A stretch of 64,000 bases of DNA from NCBI RefSeq assembly GCF_014652315.1, contig NZ_BMYO01000004.1, forward strand, positions 186,001 to 250,000, given 5' to 3'. Shown here piece after piece: positions 51,913-58,985 of the stretch (position 1 is the first letter of the stretch; each line of letters begins with the position of its first letter). The notes beneath the pieces are model-generated. The model had not been told where the DNA came from, ran no database searches, and saw nothing but the letters and a program-made list of their open reading frames with translations. This DNA comes from Jeongeupia chitinilytica (GTDB taxonomy: Bacteria > Pseudomonadota > Gammaproteobacteria > Burkholderiales > Chitinibacteraceae). Position numbers and translations under genes: made by a program.

Positions 51913-52671
51913 TCAGGCCGCTTGCAGCTGCTGTACCTGCTGGAGATTCAGCGCCTGTTCCAGTGCGGTCTTGGCCATCTGTTCTTCCTTCGCGTTCAGG
52001 CGGCTTTCCAGAATCGCCGTGTACTCGACGTCGGCGGTACAGACCGTTTCGTTGTGCTGGACGAAGCGGATCGTGACCTTGGCGGAAACCCGGTCGGCAC
52101 GGCTCTGGTCCAGCGTGTCGATCTTGAAGTCGATGCCGACCTGCAGCGGGAAGGTGAACTTGGTGTAATCGACGTTGAACTTGTTGATCACGAAGTAGTA
52201 CTTCTCGTTCTGCGGCAGCAGGAACCATTCGGTCACGGCAAGGAAAGCCTGGCGCGCGGCCTCGGTCAGCACCATGCCCTGGATGTGATGGCCGGTGGTG
52301 TGGTCCGAGATGATTTCGCAGTCGTCGTCGAGCGACAGCAGCATGTGGTACTGGTTGAGGCCGACCTGTTGCGGGTCGGTGATCAGGATGTTGCGGCGCT
52401 GCCATTTGTGGCTGAAGCGGCGACCCGTGCGGCTGGTGATCTGTTCGTCACCCTGGAATTCGACGGCGACACTGCGGGCATCGAAGCGGTGCTTCAGGTA
52501 AGCGTACCAGCCTTCGGACACGCCCTGACCGATCACCACCGAGTTCGGCAGCGCCTCGTCCTGGGCAGCGCCATCGAGCTTGTGCGCCAGTTGCGACACG
52601 GTCATGACACCGGGCAGGTTCGCGAAGTGGGCGAACTTGTCACCGACCACGACAATTTGATTTGGATTCAT
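51913..52671 (-). CDS. AfsA-type hotdog-domain protein (A-factor biosynthesis family)
   Basis: A 252-residue protein matching the A-factor-biosynthesis hotdog family. Two diagnostic blocks are present: SHKWQRRNILITDP at 87-100, like the V-H-K..N-V-L-I-S-x-P block of AfsA proteins, and DHTTGHHIQGMVLTEAARQ at 123-141, the family's D-H-x-x-G-H-x-x-G-M-x-x-x-E-A-A-R-Q motif. In Streptomyces, AfsA and its relative MmfL condense a beta-ketoacyl thioester with dihydroxyacetone phosphate, starting gamma-butyrolactone and furan signals. It is shorter than AfsA (about 300 residues). A Gln-rich tail follows residue 235. The start ATG at 52671 follows AGAGAGAACC. The NmrA-type reductase gene lies 62 bases upstream on the same strand. 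Family assignment is good; the reaction here is inferred. Confidence 0.8.
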   Translation of the reverse strand: MNPNQIVVVGDKFAHFANLPGVMTVSQLAHKLDGAAQDEALPNSVVIGQGVSEGWYAYLKHRFDARSVAVEFQGDEQITSRTGRRFSHKWQRRNILITDPQQVGLNQYHMLLSLDDDCEIISDHTTGHHIQGMVLTEAARQAFLAVTEWFLLPQNEKYYFVINKFNVDYTKFTFPLQVGIDFKIDTLDQSRADRVSAKVTIRFVQHNETVCTADVEYTAILESRLNAKEEQMAKTALEQALNLQQVQQLQAA

Positions 52672-52733
52672 TGCGGTTCTCTCTGTAGGGCCCCGGGCGG
52701 CGGGTCGTGCCCGCCGGCCCGGATCGCAGCGGC

Positions 52734-53591
52734 TTAGGCGGCGACGAACTGCGGGCGGTAGGTGTTGGCGAAATTGTTCAGATCGTGGGCCGGACGACCG
52801 GTCACCTTGGCGACGGTGTCGCTCAGTACCGCAGCGCCGTAGCCTGCGCGGTAGATCTGGAACAGCTCGAGGAAGGCTTCGACCAGCCACTGGTCGAGCC
52901 CGCCCGACGTCATCGCATTGCGTGCGGTTTCCTCGTCGACCGCGACATACTTCGCCGTCTTGCCGATCGCACCGCTCAGCACTTCGGCGGCCTGGGTGTA
53001 GGTCAGCGCGGCCGGGCCGGTGATTTCGTACGCCTGGTTCTCGTGACCCGGTTCGAGCAGGGCGGTCACGATGGTCGCCGCGACGTCACGCACGTCGGTG
53101 AAGCTGATCGCACCGTCGCCGGCCGGGGCGTAGATCGCACCGTCGGAGGCAATGCTGCCGGCCGAGCCGATCAGCACCTGCATGAACAGGTTCGGACGCA
53201 CGAAGGTGTAGGCGATGCCGCTGGCCTTGATGCGGTTCTCGATCTCGAAGTGGTTGCGCGGCAGACGGATCGGCGCTTCCGGGCCAGCACCAAGGCCGGA
53301 GAGCTTGACGATGTGCTTCACGCCCGCCGCCCTGGCCGCGTCGAGCACCGCCAGTTGATGGGCGACCATGTCGGCATGCGCCGGCGAGATCAGCACCACC
53401 TTGTCGACCCCGCGCAGTGCGCTGGTCAGGCTCTGTGCATCGGTGAATTCACCCTGCACCCATTCGACCGGGCCGAGCTTGCCGACCTTGTCGGCGTTGC
53501 GCGTCAGCGCCCGCACCGCCACGTTTTGCTCCGCCAGACGACGGACGACTTCGCTGCCTACATTGCCAGTTGCACCAGTGACCAGAATCAT
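52734..53591 (-). CDS. NmrA-like NAD(P)-binding oxidoreductase
   Basis: A 285-residue atypical short-chain-type reductase of the NmrA/quinone-oxidoreductase-2 kind. The Rossmann motif is VTGATGNVGSEVVRRL. LISPAHADMVAHQLAVLDAARAAGVKHIVKLSGLG follows, then YTFVRPNLFMQVLIGSAGSI and FTDVRDVAATIVTALLEPGHENQAYEITGP. No classical Tyr-x3-Lys is visible. The start ATG at 53591 follows GGAGAAATC. It is the gene upstream of the AfsA-like gene and could supply a reduction step; alternatively it is a redox sensor, as NmrA-like proteins can be. Confidence 0.88.
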   Translation of the reverse strand: MILVTGATGNVGSEVVRRLAEQNVAVRALTRNADKVGKLGPVEWVQGEFTDAQSLTSALRGVDKVVLISPAHADMVAHQLAVLDAARAAGVKHIVKLSGLGAGPEAPIRLPRNHFEIENRIKASGIAYTFVRPNLFMQVLIGSAGSIASDGAIYAPAGDGAISFTDVRDVAATIVTALLEPGHENQAYEITGPAALTYTQAAEVLSGAIGKTAKYVAVDEETARNAMTSGGLDQWLVEAFLELFQIYRAGYGAAVLSDTVAKVTGRPAHDLNNFANTYRPQFVAA

Positions 53592-53622
53592 GATTTCTCC
53601 TTTGTATTTGATTGGATACTGC

Positions 53623-54114
53623 TTAAGACTTCAAAAAATCCGACATGCCGTTGATGCCGTTCCTGAACAGCGCCTCGAGGTCGCTTTTTATTTTCTGGCC
53701 ATCGCCTTGTTCCGGAACGGTGTACCACGCCCGCCAAATCAGCTTCGATTCGGCCCCGCGGGCTTCTATCTTCAATTCCGACCGGTATTGACTGACCGGC
53801 AAAGGACCGCTCAGGATCGAATAACTGAAACTGCGATCCGATTGCGAGAACGTTTCCAGGCGTTCGGTATAAGCGGTATCGTTTTTCATCACCACTACCC
53901 GATAAATGCCGTCGCTCCGTTCTTCCACCAGACAATCACGGACCAGCGACTGCCAGTGCGCAATGCTGCAGAACGTGCCAAGCTTTCCCCAGACCTTTTC
54001 GGCGCTGATATCGAACTTCTGCTCGAGCACGATCTTGGGTTGATCCAGTCCCGCTGCGAATGTCATTGTCGAAACCATCGTCAATGCACTTGCAAGACAG
54101 ATATTTCTCAACAT
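53623..54114 (-). CDS. Exported SRPBCC-family protein
   Basis: A 163-residue protein with a signal peptide (about 1-22, MLRNICLASALTMVSTMTFA). A START/polyketide-cyclase-like SRPBCC domain follows: FDISAEKVWGKLGTFCSIAHWQS, VVMKNDTAYTERLETFS, SYSILSGPLPVSQYRSELKI and LIWRAWYTVPE. Such domains bind hydrophobic ligands. Being exported, it would act in the periplasm, like MxaD or coenzyme PQQ-associated members. The start ATG at 54114 follows GAGGTCGG. It lies 31 bases upstream of the NmrA-like gene on the same strand and is probably the first gene of the AfsA transcription unit. Confidence 0.82.
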   Translation of the reverse strand: MLRNICLASALTMVSTMTFAAGLDQPKIVLEQKFDISAEKVWGKLGTFCSIAHWQSLVRDCLVEERSDGIYRVVVMKNDTAYTERLETFSQSDRSFSYSILSGPLPVSQYRSELKIEARGAESKLIWRAWYTVPEQGDGQKIKSDLEALFRNGINGMSDFLKS

Positions 54115-54286
54115 TCCGACCTCTGCTTTTTTCTTCAAGAATGCAAGGTGATTTTCCGGTCCAGAGACCGCCCTGCCATTTCCCCGCCGCATTCAAAACA
54201 TCGCGCTGTTTCTTTTCGCTCTGCCCTGTGCGTCCCGGGTTGATGAAAATATATTCCAGCCAGCCAAGGCTGGAAAATGAACGATT

Positions 54287-54303
54287 GGTATACCTGCTAT
54301 ACC
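54287..54303. promoter_or_regulatory. Dyad GGTATA-N5-TATACC
   Basis: A perfect 6-bp inverted repeat around CCTGC, about 175 bases before the SRPBCC/NmrA/AfsA gene set. It has the size of a TetR- or LysR-type operator; which protein would bind it is unknown. Confidence 0.45.
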
Positions 54304-54367
54304 CGCGGCGATCAGGGTTTGCTTACACCGCGCCCGGCATGCTTCTCGCGGCAAGGCCGAAACGAAA

Positions 54368-54390
54368 ACAGCGCCGCAATGCGGCGCTGT
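54368..54390 (-). terminator. Terminator of the depolymerase/phasin-like unit
   Basis: On the minus strand a 10-bp stem ACAGCGCCGC/GCGGCGCTGT with loop AAT is followed by TTTTCGTTTC. It lies 48 bases after the stop of the phasin-like gene. Confidence 0.75.
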
Positions 54391-54437
54391 CGGGTGGACG
54401 GATGGACCGGTCGGCCCGCCTGCGGCGGGAACGCGGG

Positions 54438-54953
54438 TTACGCCGCGTTTTCCACCGCAGGCTTGCGGGTCCGGGTGCTGCTCACGCCGTCGTGCGGGCG
54501 GGCTTCGGTGGCGGCGTGTGCGGCATGCACCTTCTGCGCGATCCAGTAGCCGTAGTCGACCTGGATGTTGTCCATCAGTTCGAGCAGGTTGGTGAACTGG
54601 CCGCTGACCAGCTCGCCGAACTGGGCGTACAGGTTGTATTCCTGTTCGAAGAACTTGCTCAGCGTATTGGCACGGCGCAGCTCGCCGCGTTCGGCGCCGA
54701 TCGCCGCCAGTCCGTTCCACCACTGCTCGCCCTGTTTCTGCAGACGCTGCCACACGGCAAGCTGCAGCGCCCACGCCTCGTACAGCGTGTCCGGGGTAGC
54801 CAGTGACGGCAGGGCGGCGGCAGCGGTGAGGCCGTTGTTCCACTGGCGGCTGACCGATTGGGAACAAAGCTGGCCCAGGCTGTCCAGACGCTGGGTGACC
54901 GGGTTTTGGAAGGCCGGCGGAACGGCCGCCGTGATCGATTCGTAAAAGGACAT
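54438..54953 (-). CDS. Phasin-like protein
   Basis: A 171-residue protein without signal peptide or membrane helix. It is almost entirely helical and amphipathic, with many Gln, Ala and Trp, and long stretches such as LYEAWALQLAVWQRLQKQGEQWW and LSKFFEQEYNLYAQFGELVSGQF. These properties and the size fit phasins, the surface proteins of polyhydroxyalkanoate granules. The neighbour 17 bases upstream is a PHA depolymerase-type esterase, which supports this. I do not recognise a specific phasin family signature, so the name is tentative. The start ATG at 54953 has a GGAGAA site. Confidence 0.65.
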   Translation of the reverse strand: MSFYESITAAVPPAFQNPVTQRLDSLGQLCSQSVSRQWNNGLTAAAALPSLATPDTLYEAWALQLAVWQRLQKQGEQWWNGLAAIGAERGELRRANTLSKFFEQEYNLYAQFGELVSGQFTNLLELMDNIQVDYGYWIAQKVHAAHAATEARPHDGVSSTRTRKPAVENAA

Positions 54954-54970
54954 CGTCGTTTCTCCGTGGC

Positions 54971-56056
54971 TCAGCCGCCGAGGCGCTTGAGCATGTCGTG
55001 GATGGCGCGGATCTGGATGGCGTTGCGCGAGTAATAGTCGGGGCGCTGCGCATTGGCGCTCGAGTACCCCCACCAGTCCCAGCAGCCTTCCGGATTCTGC
55101 GTATAGCCGTTGTCGGTTCCTTCGGCCTGCGGATACAGGATGATGAAGTTGTTGCTGTCGGCCAGCTCGTTGTAGCCGGTCGTCGTGACGTACCGGTTGC
55201 CGTAGGGCGGCGCGTTCTGCGTGTCGCGGCGACCGTTGGTGTACTCGACGTAGTTGTAGCCCTGCTTGCAGCCGTGCAGCGCGATGTGCACCCGCGCCGG
55301 CTCGCCGTCCTCGACCGCCTTCGGGATGTAGGCATAGCCGTAGTCGCTCATGCTGTCGCGCCGGGCGTTCTTGTCGTCGTCATCGAGGAAGTCGAGGAAC
55401 TCGCGCTGGTCGAAGCGCACCAGCCGGCCGCTCGGACGCTCGGACGGCGGGTTGAGCTTGCCGTGGATGTGGCCGAGGACGCGGTGCGACTGGATGAAAT
55501 CACCCTGGTTGATGTAGGGCGGCTGGTTGGTGCCGAGCGGCGAATCCTCGGGGTTGCGGGTGATGATCGAATGCCCGGCCGGCACGGTATCGTCGTAATC
55601 GATGTGTTCGGCCTTGATGCCGAGCAGCTCGTAAAAACGCTTGGTCCGCGCCACGGTGTCCGAGAACACCACTTCGTCCTTGCTGCCGGTGAAGATGTAG
55701 ACGCGGTCGTCGGCAAGGTGTTCGACCGGGTCGATCTCGCCGGCGGCGGCGGTCTGGCGCGCCAGTCTTGCCAGGTGTTCGGCATTCGGCGCCGTCTGCG
55801 GCACCAGCGGATTCAGGCAGATGTACAGCGAGTTCTGGATGAATGCGTCCTCGGCCACCGGTGCGGCGCCGGGAAAGGTTTCGGCGCAGCGGAACGGCCC
55901 GCCGGCGATGATGCCGGCACCGACGAAGCTGGCCGAATGCGCCAGATGCAGCTGCACGGTCATGAAGGCGCCGGACGACAGCCCGGACACCGAGCTCTGG
56001 CCCTGCTGCACGTTGTACTTGCCGAGCTGGACGACCTTGGAATCGGTAGCAAACAC
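54971..56056 (-). CDS. PHA depolymerase-type esterase (extracellular catalytic domain type 2), no signal peptide
   Basis: A 361-residue alpha/beta hydrolase matching type 2 short-chain-length PHA depolymerase catalytic domains. The lipase-type box is GLSSG at 25-29 with nucleophile Ser27, placed near the N-terminus as in the type 2 arrangement. AGIIAGGPFRCAE, SKDEVV with the likely Asp, and IALHGCKQGYN with the likely His follow. The chosen GTG start at 56056 has a perfect AGGAGG at 56064-56069, seven bases upstream. The longer open frame would bury that site. No signal peptide exists with either start, so it is probably intracellular, unlike most of this group. It is followed 17 bases later by the phasin-like gene. 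Confidence 0.87.
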   Translation of the reverse strand: MFATDSKVVQLGKYNVQQGQSSVSGLSSGAFMTVQLHLAHSASFVGAGIIAGGPFRCAETFPGAAPVAEDAFIQNSLYICLNPLVPQTAPNAEHLARLARQTAAAGEIDPVEHLADDRVYIFTGSKDEVVFSDTVARTKRFYELLGIKAEHIDYDDTVPAGHSIITRNPEDSPLGTNQPPYINQGDFIQSHRVLGHIHGKLNPPSERPSGRLVRFDQREFLDFLDDDDKNARRDSMSDYGYAYIPKAVEDGEPARVHIALHGCKQGYNYVEYTNGRRDTQNAPPYGNRYVTTTGYNELADSNNFIILYPQAEGTDNGYTQNPEGCWDWWGYSSANAQRPDYYSRNAIQIRAIHDMLKRLGG

Positions 56057-56225
56057 TTCCCATCCTCCTGATACGTTCGAAGAAAACGGCTGCACGTCGT
56101 GCGCAACCGGAATATGTCAATCAACGTAAGAGTACAGATAGTACAGCGTCATCAATTATTGCGGTGCAACATGCCCGTTGCCGGCACGGGAAACAGACGA
56201 ACGGCATGCCGGTCACGGACAAAGA

Positions 56226-56248
56226 AAAACCGGCCAGCGGCCGGTTTT
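56226..56248 (-). terminator. Terminator after the methyltransferase gene
   Basis: On the minus strand a 10-bp stem AAAACCGGCC/GGCCGGTTTT with a 3-base loop, followed by TTCTTTG. It lies 16 bases after the methyltransferase stop. Confidence 0.85.
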
Positions 56249-56264
56249 GTCGGGGCAAGGCCGT

Positions 56265-57128
56265 TCAGGCCGTGTAGAAGCGCTCGTGCATTTCCTCGAG
56301 CCCCAGCTCGGCCAGTACGGCGTTCAGCCTTTCCGCCGGCTTCTTGCGCGGCAGGTTCTTGTAGCAGGCGACGATCAGCTCGTTCTTCATCGAATGTTCC
56401 CAGCCGACGAGTTCGGTCACCGTCACGTGGTAGCCGTGCGCTTCGAGCTGCAGGCAGCGCAGCACGTTGGTGATCTGGCTGCCGAACTCACGCGTGTGGA
56501 TCGGATGGCGCCAGATTTCGGCCAGCGGGCTTTTCAGCGCCTGCTGCTTGTTCTTGCGCAGCACGCTGGCGACTTCGGCCTGACAACACGGCACCAGCAC
56601 GATGTGTCTGGCCTTTTTCTCCAGCGCGAAGCGGATCGCGTCGTCGGTCGCGGTATTGCACGCGTGCAGCGCGGTGACGATGTCGATCTGCGCAGGCAGC
56701 GCATTCGACGTGATCGAATCGGCCACCGACAGGTTCAGGAAGCGCATGCCGGGGAAGTCGCAGCGCGCCGCCAGCGCGGTCGAGCGCTCGACCAGCTCCT
56801 GCCGGGTCTCGATCCCGTAGATCGTGCCCTGCGGCGCGTTGGCCTTGAAGAACAGGTCGTAAAGGATGAAGCCCAGATACGATTTGCCGGCGCCGTGGTC
56901 GACCAGCGACACGTCCGGGTGGTCGGCCTGCACGTCTTTCAGCAGCGGCTCGATGAAGTTGAACAGGTGGTAGACCTGCTTGAGCTTGCGGCGGCTGTCC
57001 TGGTTGAGCTTGCCGTCGCGCGTCAGGATATGCAGCTCTTTCAGCAGCTCGACCGATTGCTCGGGGCGGATGTCGTACTTGTCGCCACCCGACGCGGCGG
57101 CACCGGCCGCCTGTTTGGCGGGCTTCAT
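56265..57128 (-). CDS. Class I SAM-dependent methyltransferase-like protein
   Basis: A 287-residue protein with a Rossmann-type methyltransferase domain. Motif I is VDHGAGKSYLGFILYDLF (about 70-90), then GIETRQELVERS. DIVTALHACNTATDDAI follows, then LVPCCQAEV, the pattern of the Methyltransf_32-type group. A basic tail ends the protein. The substrate is unknown. Its start overlaps the stop of the histidine phosphatase gene (ATGA), so the two are one unit ending at the terminator. Confidence 0.88.
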   Translation of the reverse strand: MKPAKQAAGAAASGGDKYDIRPEQSVELLKELHILTRDGKLNQDSRRKLKQVYHLFNFIEPLLKDVQADHPDVSLVDHGAGKSYLGFILYDLFFKANAPQGTIYGIETRQELVERSTALAARCDFPGMRFLNLSVADSITSNALPAQIDIVTALHACNTATDDAIRFALEKKARHIVLVPCCQAEVASVLRKNKQQALKSPLAEIWRHPIHTREFGSQITNVLRCLQLEAHGYHVTVTELVGWEHSMKNELIVACYKNLPRKKPAERLNAVLAELGLEEMHERFYTA

Positions 57129-57724
57129 GCCGTCACCCCGGCGCAGTCGATCCGCGTCACGTCACCGCCGTGCAGCCGGTAGAACGCATCCTGCGGCATT
57201 TCGCCGGTAAACAGCGCGTCGCCCTCCAGCCCGAGATAGCGGGCGCGCAACAGCCGGCCGAACAGGCCGTGCGACACGACGATCAGTTTTTGCGGCAGCG
57301 CCGTATCGTTCAGGAAGGCGTCGATGCGTGCGAGCACCTCGGTGAGCTTTTCGCCGTTCGGCGAGTGGAAGTGCCAGTCCGGCGCGGTTTCGAGCTGCGG
57401 ATGCTGCGCGACCAGATCGGCGCGCAATTGCTGCTCCCAGTCGCCGAAGCCTGCTTCGATGATGCGCTCGTCGGTCGTCATTGCCGTACCCGGCAAACCG
57501 AGCGCCGCGGCAACGCGGGCGGCACTGGCCTGCGCCCGCGGCAACGGGCTGACGCGCATCGCCCAGCCGTCGGCCGAGCCGAGTTCCGCCCGCAGTGCCT
57601 CGCCCATCGCGCTGGCCTGTTCCTGGCCGAGCGCGGTCAGCGGCGAGTCGCAGCGGCCTTGCAGCCGGCGTACCGTGTTGAATTCGGTCTGGCCGTGACG
57701 GAGCAGGTAAATCGTGCGGGACAT
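57125..57724 (-). CDS. Histidine phosphatase-family (phosphoglycerate mutase-like) protein
   Basis: A 199-residue histidine phosphatase. The catalytic His10 is in LLRHGQTEFNTVRRLQGRCDSPLT. The acid Glu is in IIEAGFGDWEQQ, and the second His is in VVSHGLFGRLLRARY. The group includes cobalamin-phosphate phosphatase CobC and broad-range phosphatases; which one is not clear, and no other cobalamin genes are nearby. The start ATG at 57724 gives MSRTIYLLRHG; the longer open frame is unsupported. Confidence 0.92.
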   Translation of the reverse strand: MSRTIYLLRHGQTEFNTVRRLQGRCDSPLTALGQEQASAMGEALRAELGSADGWAMRVSPLPRAQASAARVAAALGLPGTAMTTDERIIEAGFGDWEQQLRADLVAQHPQLETAPDWHFHSPNGEKLTEVLARIDAFLNDTALPQKLIVVSHGLFGRLLRARYLGLEGDALFTGEMPQDAFYRLHGGDVTRIDCAGVTA

Positions 57725-58082
57725 GGGCAAATCTCTCAGGCAATCCAGCCGACGATTATACCCGCCGCCCCTGCCTACCCGCGTGGCATTGCTGCCAAGG
57801 ATCGGCTGCGCCGGCGTTTCCGAGATCGTCATGACCAGCGGGGCCGTCACCAAGCATTCATCGCCATCCCCCTCGCCGTGGGCTGGCCGCTTGAACGGTC
57901 ATGCCGTCCCGGCCCTGCGCGCGGCTCACCGCACAACACCGGCAAACGCGATCTTTCTGCCAAGGTCAATGCAACGACTCTGCTATTCTTCATGCCGATT
58001 TCATTGGCGGGTCGACATCGGCAAACACCGGGACCGGGATGCCAGGTGGCATGGCAAAGCACTTACTGAAAGGCATTGAGAA
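57725..58082. other. 358-base intergenic region, no gene seen
   Basis: It separates the divergent phosphatase and XRE genes. A TATTCT box at about 57982-57987 could be a -10 element for the XRE gene. The open frames here lack ribosome sites. No repeats or hairpins stood out. Confidence 0.6.
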
Positions 58083-58985
58083 GTGGACTATTTTTGCTTT
58101 GAATCGGTCGGCTGCGCGGACAGACCCATCGTCATTGATTTCGACAAATGCGAGAAGGACATCGCTTTTTCCATAGGGAAAAGCTTGTCGGAATTTAGAA
58201 AATGCCTCAAAAAAGGCCAGAGTGACATGGCCGCGTACTTCGACGTATCCGTCAGTCAGTACAGAAAATACGAGGCCGGCATTGATATTCCCAAAATGCA
58301 CTCGGCCGCCAGGTGGTCCGCCATCACCGGTGCGCCGCTGCCTTTACTGTTCAAACACACCGCGTACGCTCGCTTTTTTCCGACGGAAGAATTGCAGTGC
58401 AGGCGCTATTTCAGCTTTGTTGCAAAATCAAGCGATCGGGAGTTTTATTCAGTACTGAGTCTGGTATCCGGCAAGTCGGGCTTCGGCAGCGAGATGCCGC
58501 CGCACGATCGCGAACTGGAGTTTGAATTGGCACTCGAAGACGTGATCCATCACTATTATTATCGCGTCGCAAAAAATATCGAGGCCATTCAACATCACCA
58601 CCAAATATCAAGAAGCGAGATGTCGTTCCTGCTGGGGATATCAAGCAATACCTACGCCAGATACATCACCCGACCGAATGAAATTAGCATCCCCATCGTT
58701 TTTTACGCCAGGGCTCACGCGGCGCTGGGCATTAAAACCAGCTGGGCGGAAACGGGGAAAACCTTTTATGCCCTTGTCAACAAAAGAAGGAAAGATCGCA
58801 CCGCGTTGCTCGAAAATATACTGCAACACCTCGCGCCGGACGAAGCAAATGATTTTCTGGAAATCCTATGCTTCATTGGCGAGCGGCGTGCAAAAATACA
58901 GCGTTTACAGGTAAAGCTGGAAAGTGCATCGCTGACTTTGGAAAACAACTGCAAGCAAGACGCTGAACTCAACTCAATGAGTTGA
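58083..58985 (+). CDS. XRE-family regulator with two helix-turn-helix-like regions
   Basis: A 300-residue protein, clearly less GC-rich than most of the window. A first helix-turn-helix-like region lies at about 30-80: GKSLSEFRKCLKKGQSDMAAYFDVSVSQYRKYEAGIDIPKMHSAARW, typical of XRE domains. A second, similar region lies at about 160-215: IEAIQHHHQISRSEMSFLLGISSNTYARYI. The linker carries a HHYYYR stretch. The GTG start at 58083 is weakly supported by GAGAA upstream. It converges on the MFS gene with a 12-base overlap. The base composition suggests recent acquisition. Confidence 0.8.
   Translation: MDYFCFESVGCADRPIVIDFDKCEKDIAFSIGKSLSEFRKCLKKGQSDMAAYFDVSVSQYRKYEAGIDIPKMHSAARWSAITGAPLPLLFKHTAYARFFPTEELQCRRYFSFVAKSSDREFYSVLSLVSGKSGFGSEMPPHDRELEFELALEDVIHHYYYRVAKNIEAIQHHHQISRSEMSFLLGISSNTYARYITRPNEISIPIVFYARAHAALGIKTSWAETGKTFYALVNKRRKDRTALLENILQHLAPDEANDFLEILCFIGERRAKIQRLQVKLESASLTLENNCKQDAELNSMS

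Larger units (their letters stand above)
54115..54437. other. Intergenic region with several inverted repeats
   Basis: Between the phasin-like gene and the SRPBCC gene. It holds the terminator of the phasin-like unit (54368-54390), the dyad GGTATA-CCTGC-TATACC (54287-54303) and an inverted repeat TTCCAGCC-N6-GGCTGGAA (54254-54275). No coding sequence is supported; short open frames lack ribosome sites. Confidence 0.65.

Noticed and set aside
54254..54275. Inverted repeat TTCCAGCC-N6-GGCTGGAA as a terminator
   Set aside because: No T run on either strand and no gene ending nearby that needs one; left as an unexplained dyad.
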